Part shown: positions 16,400-24,122 of the stretch, piece by piece
How positions within the stretch are numbered: the first letter of the stretch is position 1
Layout of the letters: the number at the start of each line of letters is the position of its first letter
Source of the DNA: Chloroflexota bacterium
GTDB lineage: Bacteria > Chloroflexota > Anaerolineae > B4-G1
DNA: 32,103 nucleotides
Direction of reading: 5' to 3'
Assembly: GCA_012514315.1 (NCBI GenBank)
Contig: JAAZAN010000211.1
Location: forward strand, 1-32,103
Program-made: the position numbers and the translations under genes
The notes under the pieces: generated by a model
What the model was told of the DNA's origin: nothing
The model's database searches: none
Seen by the model: only the letters and a program-made list of their open reading frames with translations

Positions 16400-18448
16400 A
16401 TGACGTTGTTTGACCTTCAGCCGAGCGAGTTCGAATACCGGGGTCGCACCGACCAAGGCTTGTGCACAGACGTGTATCGACTTGAACCTGAGCGGGCGTC
16501 CTGGGTGACCCCCAATCGGTCGCCTGAGTTCGCGATTGACTGTGACGGCGAGCTGCACTTCAGCACGGAGATGGATTTCGAGTGTGGTGGGTGGGAGACG
16601 AATGAGGTACGCTCTGGCGTGACCGAGACCACGTGCTGTCTCCGTAACACTGCATTGGGCGTTGAGGTAACCGTGTACTACCGGACCTTCGCCTCGACCC
16701 GTGTTCTGGAGAAATGGGCTGTTGTGACCAATGTGGCGGATCAGCCGATCGTAGTCGGGCGGTTCGATACGTTCTGTATGCGGCTACCGGCCGACGAGTA
16801 CCAGCTTCAATACTTCCTGAGCGGGTGGGGTAAGGAGTTCACGCCTGTCGTTGGCCCTCTGATCGGCACCAAGGTTCTGGAGGGGGTTAGCGGACGTTCC
16901 AGCGCGCAGATGAACCCGCTGTTTGTGCTGGAAAGTGAGGAACGCGGCGTACTGATCAGCACGGTAGTTTGGTCCGGCAACTGGATCTACCGATTCGAAC
17001 CACAGGTTGATGGGAGTTACCTGGCGACCGGGGGAATCAACCCGTGGCAGTTCAACAAGCGTCTCGCCAAAGGTGAACAGTTGGAGGGGATCCACGTCGT
17101 GACAGCGATTGGCGCGCCAGGCGACATCGATCATGCAGCGATCGAGATGGCTCGTTGGGGGCGGGCTTACCACTATCCTGAGAATGCGCTGTCACGGGCA
17201 CTGCCAGTCGAATGGAATCACTGGTGGCCCTATACGGACGAGGAACTGACGGACGAGATCTTCAAGGCTAATGTCGATGCGGCTGCGGATATGGGGGTAG
17301 AGATCTGTACTCTGGACGCGGGTTGGTTTGGGCCGGTAGGAAAGTCCTACTGGTATAACTACCGTGGTGATTGGGACCGGGTCAACACGATGCGGTTTCC
17401 CAAGGGGGTACGTGACATCGCAGATCACGTCCATGACAGGGGGATGAAGTTTGGTCTATGGTGCGAAATCGAGGCTGTGGGGAAGGATGCGGAGTTCAAC
17501 GATTCCCACCCTGATCTGGTGGCAAAACGCGACGACAACAGCGTCGGTACGATCTGCCTGGGTAATCCCGAGGCCGAGGAATGGGCATTCCAGACGCTGG
17601 ATCGACTGATTACGGACTACTGTGCGGACTGGGTGAAGCTGGATTATAACGTCAATGTTGGCGCTGGATGCAATCGCACGGATCACGGACATGATGCAGG
17701 CGACGGCCTATACGAACAGTACGCAGGATACTATCGTCTGTTAGCCAGGGTACGAGAAAAACACCCCGAGGTCGTCTTGGAGAACTGCTCCAGCGGAGGG
17801 CTACGGTTCGACCTTGGTGTGCTGGGACAGACACACGTTGGATTCCTGAGCGATCCTGACACCCCTGTACACAGTCTGCAGTTGTTCTGGGCTGCAACTC
17901 TGATGGTCGCCCCCAATGCGTGCCTACACTGGCCCTGGTCGCAGACGCGAGGTTCGTTCCCATCGCTGGATCTGCCGACTGAAGAGATCACGGGCAAGCA
18001 ACTGGACTACTACTTCCGCATCGGTATGCTGCATACCTACGGGCTCTCTCATCGTCTACCCGATCTTCCTGATTGGATCCGCGAGCGTCTAGCTGAACAC
18101 ATCCGCTATTACAAGGACAAGGTGAAGCCCTTCATACTTGAGGCGGATCTGTATCATCTGACTGAGCAGCCTCTGCGGGACGGCACAGGCGACCGATGGT
18201 GCGGCTTTGAGTATGCGATGCCCGATCAGAAGGATGTCATGGTCTTCGTGTTCCGCCTGCCCGGTGGTGAGCCGCAGCGTTGGATCAAGCTCAAGGGGCT
18301 ATTGCCTGATGCGACCTATGAGGTCCATTGGGAAGACAGTGGGTTAGAGCGCGGCATTTCCGCGCAGGCACTGATGACCGATGGAGTGCTCTTCGAAGGA
18401 TTGCCTGAAGAGGGTTCGGAGATCCTCCGCCTACGTCTGTCTGAGTGA
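16400..18448 (+). CDS. GH36 alpha-galactosidase (melibiase)
   Basis: A 682-residue cytoplasmic glycoside hydrolase of family GH36 (clan D), expected to remove terminal alpha-galactose from raffinose-type sugars, melibiose or galactolipids. There is no signal peptide. An N-terminal beta-supersandwich (to about 270) precedes the TIM barrel starting near EWNHWWPY. The nucleophile is Asp415 in WVKLDYN; the likely acid/base is Asp485 in FLSDPDTP, and the spacing of 70 equals that of characterised members such as AgaA/AgaB. ENCSSGG, also conserved, lies between them. A C-terminal beta-sandwich follows. The ATG has AGGAG 9 nt upstream. It has its own promoter and ends in a strong hairpin, so it is monocistronic. 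No sugar transporter is adjacent; exact substrate unknown. Confidence 0.93.
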   Translation: MTLFDLQPSEFEYRGRTDQGLCTDVYRLEPERASWVTPNRSPEFAIDCDGELHFSTEMDFECGGWETNEVRSGVTETTCCLRNTALGVEVTVYYRTFASTRVLEKWAVVTNVADQPIVVGRFDTFCMRLPADEYQLQYFLSGWGKEFTPVVGPLIGTKVLEGVSGRSSAQMNPLFVLESEERGVLISTVVWSGNWIYRFEPQVDGSYLATGGINPWQFNKRLAKGEQLEGIHVVTAIGAPGDIDHAAIEMARWGRAYHYPENALSRALPVEWNHWWPYTDEELTDEIFKANVDAAADMGVEICTLDAGWFGPVGKSYWYNYRGDWDRVNTMRFPKGVRDIADHVHDRGMKFGLWCEIEAVGKDAEFNDSHPDLVAKRDDNSVGTICLGNPEAEEWAFQTLDRLITDYCADWVKLDYNVNVGAGCNRTDHGHDAGDGLYEQYAGYYRLLARVREKHPEVVLENCSSGGLRFDLGVLGQTHVGFLSDPDTPVHSLQLFWAATLMVAPNACLHWPWSQTRGSFPSLDLPTEEITGKQLDYYFRIGMLHTYGLSHRLPDLPDWIRERLAEHIRYYKDKVKPFILEADLYHLTEQPLRDGTGDRWCGFEYAMPDQKDVMVFVFRLPGGEPQRWIKLKGLLPDATYEVHWEDSGLERGISAQALMTDGVLFEGLPEEGSEILRLRLSE

Positions 18449-18471
18449 GTCCCGAGGGATGCAATGACCAA

Positions 18472-18506
18472 GATAGCGGCCCTGGTACTATGCCAGGGCC
18501 GCTATC
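18472..18506. terminator. 14-bp hairpin after the alpha-galactosidase gene
   Basis: GATAGCGGCCCTGG (18472-18485) pairs perfectly with CCAGGGCCGCTATC (18493-18506) around a 7-nt loop, 23 nt after the stop codon. The following bases (ATATCCTG) are only weakly U-rich. Confidence 0.75.
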
Positions 18507-18645
18507 ATATCCTGTGGGGATGTACCAGAGGGAATGAGTATCGGACGCAGATGAGCGTAAGCCGGTATGCAACTCTGGAGGGCGGATCACGTATTGAGAG
18601 TGATTGAGTATCTGGATCCAGGGGGTCCAGTTGATTGTCCTTCAG

Positions 18646-18654
18646 GGAGGTGAT
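18646..18654 (+). promoter_or_regulatory. Ribosome-binding site fixing the PspC start
   Basis: GGAGGTGAT is a near-perfect anti-Shine-Dalgarno match 4 nt before ATG at 18659. It rules out the upstream in-frame TTG at 18635 as the start. Confidence 0.8.
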
Positions 18655-18658
18655 CTGT

Positions 18659-18847
18659 ATGACGGAAACGAACAAGCTGCGGCGACAACGTGGGATCGTC
18701 GCGGGTGTCTGCGGTGGCCTGGGTGCTTTCTTTGGCATTCGAGCATTCTGGTTTCGTCTGCTGTTCTTGGTTCTGTTGATCCCGGGCGGCCTGCCCGGTC
18801 TGGTACCCTATCTGATTCTCTGGGTGATTATTCCTCGCAAACGGTGA
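18659..18847 (+). CDS. Minimal PspC-domain membrane protein
   Basis: A 62-residue protein that is almost entirely a PspC domain: a basic N-terminus (NKLRRQ), the signature GIVAGVCGGLGAFFGIRAFWFRL, a hydrophobic segment (about 33-58, LFLVLLIPGG then LVPYLILWVIIP) and a basic tail PRKR. In phage-shock systems PspC is a membrane sensor of envelope stress that works with PspB and PspA. Here neither partner is near, so it is a stand-alone small membrane protein whose role cannot be stated. The DUF1847 gene starts 58 nt downstream and may share its transcript. I see no clear promoter in the 152 bp before it. Confidence 0.88.
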   Translation: MTETNKLRRQRGIVAGVCGGLGAFFGIRAFWFRLLFLVLLIPGGLPGLVPYLILWVIIPRKR

Positions 18848-18905
18848 ATGGAATGACGAGGATCGGGGGCTCAGGTGGTGCCTACCCAATGTGAAGGGAG
18901 TCTCT

Positions 18906-19556
18906 ATGTCAACTTATACGGGTCCGAAGTGTGCTCTCTGTACAGTCAAAGCCTGTGGAGCACCTCCGGGTGAGTTGCGACCGCCGGCCTTCTGCCCCAT
19001 GCTGGCTGAACCTGAGGTCCTTGAGGAGGTGGAGACGGCCTACTTGGAGCAGGCTGATTTGCGCCGTCTGGCCATCGAATCGGCCCGGACGGAGGCAGCG
19101 GGTTACTGTCGAACGACGCGCCTTGAGGACGTCATGGATTTCGCGCGCCGTATCGACGCACATGTTCTGGGCATCGCACATTGCGTTGGTCTCATGGTCG
19201 AAGCCCGACTGACCTACGATATCCTGGTAGCTAACGGGTTCGAGGTGTATACGGCCTGCTGCAAAGTGGGTTCGATCGACAAGGAGAAGATCGGGATCGA
19301 GGATGGCGAGAAGGTGCGTCCCGGACAGTATGAGGCGATGTGTAGCCCAGTTGGACAGGCGGCGTTACTCGCGCAGGCAGGTACGCAGCTCAATATCGTC
19401 GTTGGCTTGTGCGTGGGTCACGACAGTCTGTTCTTCATGCATTCTAGGGCGCCGGCCACGGTCTTGATTGCCAAGGACCGTGTGTTGGGTCATAACCCGG
19501 CCGCGGCGCTCTATACCAGCCACTCATACTATCGTCGCTTGATGCAGGAGACGTGA
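18906..19556 (+). CDS. DUF1847 cysteine-rich protein
   Basis: A 216-residue protein matching the DUF1847 family, whose biochemical role is not known. The N-terminus has a metal-ligand-like pattern Cys9-x2-Cys12-x4-Cys17-x12-Cys30 (CALCTVKAC, then FCPM); further cysteines occur in AHCVGLM, TACCKVGS and GLCVGHDSLF. It probably binds zinc or an iron-sulfur cluster. I choose ATG 18906, which has AAGGGAG 5 nt upstream, over an ATG at 18891 that lies before that site. The stop codon overlaps the GTG start of the metallo-hydrolase gene (GTGA), so the two are translated together and their products may cooperate. Confidence 0.85.
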   Translation: MSTYTGPKCALCTVKACGAPPGELRPPAFCPMLAEPEVLEEVETAYLEQADLRRLAIESARTEAAGYCRTTRLEDVMDFARRIDAHVLGIAHCVGLMVEARLTYDILVANGFEVYTACCKVGSIDKEKIGIEDGEKVRPGQYEAMCSPVGQAALLAQAGTQLNIVVGLCVGHDSLFFMHSRAPATVLIAKDRVLGHNPAAALYTSHSYYRRLMQET

Positions 19557-20476
19557 GCGAACGAGCATGGGCTGACCAGGCGACAGCACCTCGCCCCGTG
19601 TGCTCAGAGTCCCGGGCGCCTTATCCCTCGGGGAATGCTGAAGTCCGGTTGCGCTGGCTGGGTGTGGCCGGTCTCGAGGTGGCGATAGATGGCCAGGTCC
19701 TGATCATCGACCCATACCTCACCCGACTCCCCGTGTGGAAGGTGCTGCGAGGACGGGGGCGACCAGATCATCAGCTGGTCGCTGCTGTGATTGCTGAGTG
19801 CGATTATGTGCTGGTTACACACCCCCACTGGGACCACTTGATGGATGTGGCCAGTGTAGCGTGTCGGACGGGGTCGTATGTCTATGGTTCGGCGAATGCC
19901 TGTCGTCTGTTGACGGCACAAGGTGTTCCTGCTGAGCAGGTGCGTGAGATCACGGCAGGGGTTGGCCTCACGTTGGGTTCGATGAGCGTCGATGTGATTG
20001 AGGCCGAACACACAGCGCTTGCCGGCCAGTCGCCATTAACTGGTAGCCTGCCTTCCGAACTGCGCTGTCCACCGCGGATCACCGACTACCGAATGGATTC
20101 GGCCTTCAGTTTTCTGATAGATGCAGGCCGATTTCGGATTCTGGATTGGACCAGCGCCTCCGTACGAGGGGCTGTCCCGGCCGATGTGCTGTGTGTCCAG
20201 CTTTTTCGAAGTCGCGATTTCTTTGAGGGTCTGCTGACAATGGTGCAGCCACGAGCTGTAGTGCCGGTGCATTGGGACGATTTCTTTCGCCCTCTGTCGC
20301 GTCCCATTCGCCCACTCCTGCCCGTGGGTATACGTTGCACACTGGCGGGATTTCACTATACGGATCTGGATCGGCTTCGACAGATCGTCGCTGAGGTTCT
20401 GCCGACGGCCTGCGTCGTTGTCCCAGAAGTCCTCTTGCCCTACAATCTCGAACGTGTCCTGGAAGGCTCAGTCTGA
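19553..20476 (+). CDS. UlaG-like metallo-beta-lactamase-fold hydrolase
   Basis: A 307-residue hydrolase of the MBL superfamily (UlaG/COG2220 type). The metal motif HPHWDH is at 90-95 and further ligand-like residues are in EAEHTA, LDWTSAS and VPVHWDDFF. The GTG start overlaps the DUF1847 stop by 4 nt; AGGAG lies only 2 nt before the GTG, so coupling rather than independent initiation is likely. The first 28 residues precede the family core, which begins near VRLRWLGVAGLEV. UlaG relatives hydrolyse lactones or phosphodiesters, but the substrate here is unknown. The 3' end overlaps the convergent biotin-carrier gene by 9 bp. Confidence 0.88.
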   Translation: MSERAWADQATAPRPVCSESRAPYPSGNAEVRLRWLGVAGLEVAIDGQVLIIDPYLTRLPVWKVLRGRGRPDHQLVAAVIAECDYVLVTHPHWDHLMDVASVACRTGSYVYGSANACRLLTAQGVPAEQVREITAGVGLTLGSMSVDVIEAEHTALAGQSPLTGSLPSELRCPPRITDYRMDSAFSFLIDAGRFRILDWTSASVRGAVPADVLCVQLFRSRDFFEGLLTMVQPRAVVPVHWDDFFRPLSRPIRPLLPVGIRCTLAGFHYTDLDRLRQIVAEVLPTACVVVPEVLLPYNLERVLEGSV

Positions 20477-20983
20477 TGCGCTTGAGTCACCGGGCGAGAG
20501 GGTAATCAGTCGCTGATTCTTCTCGACAGTCTCACCGGGGTTGACGTGAATGGTGGTCACCACGCTGTCCCGAACTGCGCGCAGCTCATTCTCCATCTTC
20601 ATCGCCTCCAGGACGCAGAGCGGGTCGCCCGCTTGGACGATCTGGCCAGCCTGCACCAGCATCCGAACAACCTTGCCCGGCATGATCGCGACGATCTCGT
20701 CGACATCGCCCTGGCTCTCGTGAGCTACTCCGTGTTCATGTTCGGGGGCGGTGGAAGCGATCCGTGGCGGCGCCAGTCCTTCGATCTCTACGGTATGATC
20801 GGTCCGATCCACCGTGAACGTTGGACCATCAACCAGTACGTAGTACGCGATTCCGTCGACAAGGACGATGTCCTCGGCGCTGACTTCGACTTCAAATGGA
20901 CGTCCGTTCACAGTGATGGTCTTCTGGTCGGCTGCCACGGCATATTCGTTGCCGTCGAGAACGATCGTGAACTCTTGTCTCAC
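20468..20983 (-). CDS. Biotin carrier protein, 1.3S-like
   Basis: A 171-residue biotin carboxyl carrier subunit. The C-terminal lipoyl/biotinyl domain (about 95-165) has the biotinylation motif EAMKMEN, with Lys129 as the predicted biotin site, and the opening turn VAIMPGKV. The first 70 residues form a beta-rich region (LDGNEYAV, VNGRPFEVEV), and a His/Glu linker joins the two. The GTG at 20983 is the start: it follows AGGAGG (20990-20995 on the plus strand) by 6 nt and overlaps the 5S-like stop codon as GTGA. It would carry CO2 between the two carboxyltransferases encoded just upstream. It is longer than the 123-residue Propionibacterium 1.3S subunit. Confidence 0.92.
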   Translation of the reverse strand: MRQEFTIVLDGNEYAVAADQKTITVNGRPFEVEVSAEDIVLVDGIAYYVLVDGPTFTVDRTDHTVEIEGLAPPRIASTAPEHEHGVAHESQGDVDEIVAIMPGKVVRMLVQAGQIVQAGDPLCVLEAMKMENELRAVRDSVVTTIHVNPGETVEKNQRLITLSPGDSSASD

Positions 20984-22500
20984 AAACTGCCTCCTGCACC
21001 TGGTAGCAGGCCACTCCAATAGCCTCTGCCGGCACGCCAGGTTTGCTGCCAGGCTGAAGGTGTCTCAGCTCGAGGTGTGCACACCGGCTGTCTGGCTTGT
21101 TGGTTGAGCTGATTGAGGATGACGCCAGCGACAGCGGCTACGACTGGCTCATTGCCGTCGCTCCCACGAGCACGTCGTTCAAGGAAGGGCCGTGCGATCT
21201 GAGGGAACAGCGCATACGATAGTACATCCTCCTCTTCACGGGCTAGATCTCCGATCTCTTCATATGCCTGGGGCATACCTGGAGCGAGAAGGTCGGCGGG
21301 CCTACAGTCAATCGGTTGTTCGTCGCCAATAGCCAGCTTCCGAACCTCAGGAGATATGGGAGCTGGTGGTTGACCGTAATAGCCTCGGATGTACTGCTTG
21401 ATCTCTTCCGGGATCACGCTGTATCGCTTCCCCAAGACCACATTGAGTGTTGCTTGGGTGCCGACAATCTGGCTGGATGGCGTCACCAGAGGAGGATAGC
21501 CTAACTCAGCTCGAACCTGTGTCACCTCGGCCAGAACCGCATCGATACGATCCTCGACGCCCTGCTCCCGTAACTGAGAGACCATATTGGAGAGCATGCC
21601 CCCTGGAATCTGATACTGGAGCACACCAATGTCCACTCCGTTGATACCACTCTCGAAGTGGGCATACTTGCGTCGCACCTTAGAGAAGTGATTAGCAATC
21701 TCGGAGAGAACCTCCAGGCGCAGGCCGGTTTCTCGAGCCTCTCCCTGCAGCATTGCGACGATGGATTCGGTGGGCGGATGGGAGGTGGTCATCGAGAGAG
21801 ACGAGATGACGGTGTCGACAATATCCACGCCCGCCTCAATGGCCTTCATGTGTGTTGAGGTGGCCATTCCGCTGGTTGAGTGGGAGTGAAGGTGGACCGG
21901 TACAGCCAACTGGGCCTTGAGCCGCTTGACCAGCTCGTGCGCGGTGTAGGGCGTCAACAGCCCGGCCATGTCTTTGATGCAGATCGAATCCGCTCCCATA
22001 TCAACCAGGATACGGGAGAGATCGACGAAGTAGTCGACGCTGTACGGCGGCCCTATTGTGTAGGATATGGCGGCCTGCACGTGTGCTTGCTCTCGTTTGG
22101 CGACCTCTATGGGCCACCGAAGGTTGCGCACATCGTTCAGCGCGTCGAAGATACGGAACACGTCGATGCCGTTGGCCTTTGCCCGGACGATGAAGCGTTC
22201 AACAACATCATCCGGGTAGTGACGATATCCGACGATGTTCTGGCCGCGCAAGAGCATCATAAGGGGGGTGTGAGGCATGGCTGCTCTTAAGCGTCGCAGG
22301 CGGTCCCACGGGTTCTCCTCGAGGAAACGAATGCAGGCATCGAAGGTGGCTCCGCCCCACACCTCAACTGCCCAGTATCCTACGCGGTCGATAGCCTCGG
22401 CGACTGGGAGCATGTCCCCAGTGCGCATCCGGGTGGCCAAGAGTGACTGGTGACCGTCTCGCAGAGTCAGATCGCAGATTTTGACTGGTTCAGTGTTCAT
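20980..22500 (-). CDS. Pyruvate/oxaloacetate carboxyltransferase, 5S-like
   Basis: A 506-residue biotin-dependent carboxyltransferase that moves a carboxyl group between carboxybiotin and pyruvate/oxaloacetate. The TIM barrel begins ICDLTLRDGHQSLLATRMRT; Asp15, the carbamylatable Lys176 (ICIKDMAGL) and His205/His207 (HLHSHSTSG) give the metal site. Length fits the transcarboxylase 5S subunit, and unlike fused oxaloacetate decarboxylase alpha chains it ends without a biotin domain; that is supplied by the next gene. Start is uncertain: ATG 22500 matches the family, TTG 22509 has AGGGAG 9 nt upstream, and GTG 22536 overlaps the previous stop as GTGA. The stop overlaps the biotin-carrier start. 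Confidence 0.92.
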   Translation of the reverse strand: MNTEPVKICDLTLRDGHQSLLATRMRTGDMLPVAEAIDRVGYWAVEVWGGATFDACIRFLEENPWDRLRRLRAAMPHTPLMMLLRGQNIVGYRHYPDDVVERFIVRAKANGIDVFRIFDALNDVRNLRWPIEVAKREQAHVQAAISYTIGPPYSVDYFVDLSRILVDMGADSICIKDMAGLLTPYTAHELVKRLKAQLAVPVHLHSHSTSGMATSTHMKAIEAGVDIVDTVISSLSMTTSHPPTESIVAMLQGEARETGLRLEVLSEIANHFSKVRRKYAHFESGINGVDIGVLQYQIPGGMLSNMVSQLREQGVEDRIDAVLAEVTQVRAELGYPPLVTPSSQIVGTQATLNVVLGKRYSVIPEEIKQYIRGYYGQPPAPISPEVRKLAIGDEQPIDCRPADLLAPGMPQAYEEIGDLAREEEDVLSYALFPQIARPFLERRARGSDGNEPVVAAVAGVILNQLNQQARQPVCTPRAETPSAWQQTWRAGRGYWSGLLPGAGGSL

Positions 22501-22532
22501 TTCATGCAATGGGTTGTTCTCCCTGGTTTGCG

Positions 22533-24083
22533 TCACAGCGGAATGTTTCCATGCTTCTTGGGAGGATTCGCATCGCGCTTGTTTCTCAGCATCGTCAGTG
22601 CCTCGATCAACCTGGGACGGGTCTCCTGTGGTTCGATGACGGCGTCCAGATATCCGCGCGATGCGGCTTCATACGGAGTGGCGAGCTGATCGCGGTACTC
22701 TTGGATGAGCCGTTGTCGTTCCGATTCTGGATCGGCTGCCTGGGACAGTTCCTTGCGGAAGATGATGTTCACGGCGCCTTCGGGGCCCATCACCGCGATC
22801 TCGGCGGTAGGCCACGCAAAGGAGACGTCGCCTCGGACGTGTTTGGAGCTCATCACGGGATAGGCGCCACCATACGCTTTTCGCATAATCAGGGTTACCT
22901 TGGGCACGGTGGCTTCACAGAAGGCCCACAAGAGCTTGGCGCCGTGGGTGATGATGCCGTTATGCTCTTGATCGACACCGGGCAGAAATCCAGGCACGTC
23001 TACGAGTGTTACCAGCGGAATATTGAACGCGTCGCAGAACCGAACGAAACGGGCCGCCTTCCTGGAGGCATTGATATCCAGGACACCGGCCAGTACCATA
23101 GGCTGATTCGCGACGATTCCGACGGACTGACCGCCCATCCGTGCAAATCCGACGACGATATTCTCTGCCCAGTGATCGTGGACCTCCAGAAACTTGCCGT
23201 CATCGACAATGTGCGCGATGACGGTCTTGACGTCATAGGCGCGGTTGGGATGATCTGGAATGATGTCGCATAGCTCTGTGGCTTCACGGTTCACCGGATC
23301 GTCACTGGGGACGAAGGGTGGGTTCTCCATATTGTTCTGAGGAAGGTACTCGAGGAGTTCACGCATCCGTTCAAGGCAAGCCTGCTCACTGTCGGTGATG
23401 AAGCCAGCCACACCGCTCTGAGCTGCGTGGACCATCGCGCCACCCAGTTCCTCGAATGTGACATTCTCGTGAGTGACCGCGCGGACCACGTCTGGGCCGG
23501 TGATGAACATGTAACTCGTGTCTCTCACCATGAAGACGAAGTCGGTGATGGATGGGGAGTAGACCGCACCCCCTGCACACGGCCCCAGGATAGCAGATAG
23601 CTGCGGGACAACGCCGGAAGCCATCACGTTGCGGAGGAAGATGTTGCCGTAACCAGCCAGTGAGGCAACCCCCTCTTGTATGCGAGCACCACCCGAATCG
23701 TTAAGCCCGATGATCGGCGCCCCGTTCTTCATAGCCAGGTCCATCACTTTGCAGATCTTCTCGGCCTGCACTTCGGAGAGGCTGCCACCCATCACCGTAA
23801 AATCCTGGGCAAAGAGATAGACGGTGCGTCCGTGGATGGTTGCCCATCCTGTCACGATCCCGTCGCCCAGGAACTTCTGCTTGTCCACACCGAAGGCAGT
23901 GGCGCGATGCGTGACGAATGCGTCGATCTCGCGAAATGAGCCGGGATCGACCAGCGCATCAATGCGTTCTCTGGCGGTCTGTTTGCCCTGGGTGTGTTGA
24001 CGATCGATGCGGTCCTGGCCGCCTCCCAGTTGCGCCTGTTGTCGCATTAAACGGAGTCGGTTAAGCTGTGAGTCGATAGGCAT
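22533..24083 (-). CDS. Acyl-CoA carboxyltransferase, 12S/PccB-like
   Basis: A 516-residue carboxyltransferase of the propionyl-CoA carboxylase beta / transcarboxylase 12S family, acting on an acyl-CoA such as propionyl-/methylmalonyl-CoA. The crotonase-fold halves show [10 protein letters not shown] and [16 protein letters not shown] (N-terminal), then [22 protein letters not shown] and [11 protein letters not shown] (C-terminal), ending [23 protein letters not shown]. At the residue used to separate acetyl- from propionyl-CoA enzymes (Asp in actinobacterial PccB, GGAYDVM) there is Pro, so the acyl group cannot be fixed by motif. It begins 39 nt after valS; the upstream AGGA site is moderate. 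The 5S-like and biotin-carrier genes follow directly, and there is no biotin carboxylase. Confidence 0.93.
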   Translation of the reverse strand: MPIDSQLNRLRLMRQQAQLGGGQDRIDRQHTQGKQTARERIDALVDPGSFREIDAFVTHRATAFGVDKQKFLGDGIVTGWATIHGRTVYLFAQDFTVMGGSLSEVQAEKICKVMDLAMKNGAPIIGLNDSGGARIQEGVASLAGYGNIFLRNVMASGVVPQLSAILGPCAGGAVYSPSITDFVFMVRDTSYMFITGPDVVRAVTHENVTFEELGGAMVHAAQSGVAGFITDSEQACLERMRELLEYLPQNNMENPPFVPSDDPVNREATELCDIIPDHPNRAYDVKTVIAHIVDDGKFLEVHDHWAENIVVGFARMGGQSVGIVANQPMVLAGVLDINASRKAARFVRFCDAFNIPLVTLVDVPGFLPGVDQEHNGIITHGAKLLWAFCEATVPKVTLIMRKAYGGAYPVMSSKHVRGDVSFAWPTAEIAVMGPEGAVNIIFRKELSQAADPESERQRLIQEYRDQLATPYEAASRGYLDAVIEPQETRPRLIEALTMLRNKRDANPPKKHGNIPL

Positions 24084-24122
24084 ATGTACTTGTCCTGTAG
24101 AGTGTGGCTGTCACGTTGCCGG

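Noticed and set aside
15368..16558. A 396-codon open frame antisense to the XdhC gene
   Set aside because: It has low-complexity Arg/His/Pro-rich sequence without family resemblance, no ribosome site, and mirrors a well-supported gene; it is a GC-driven shadow.
18600..18634. Small CTGGA/TCCAG hairpin before the PspC gene as a terminator or riboswitch
   Set aside because: It has a 5-bp stem and no conserved motif; too weak to call.
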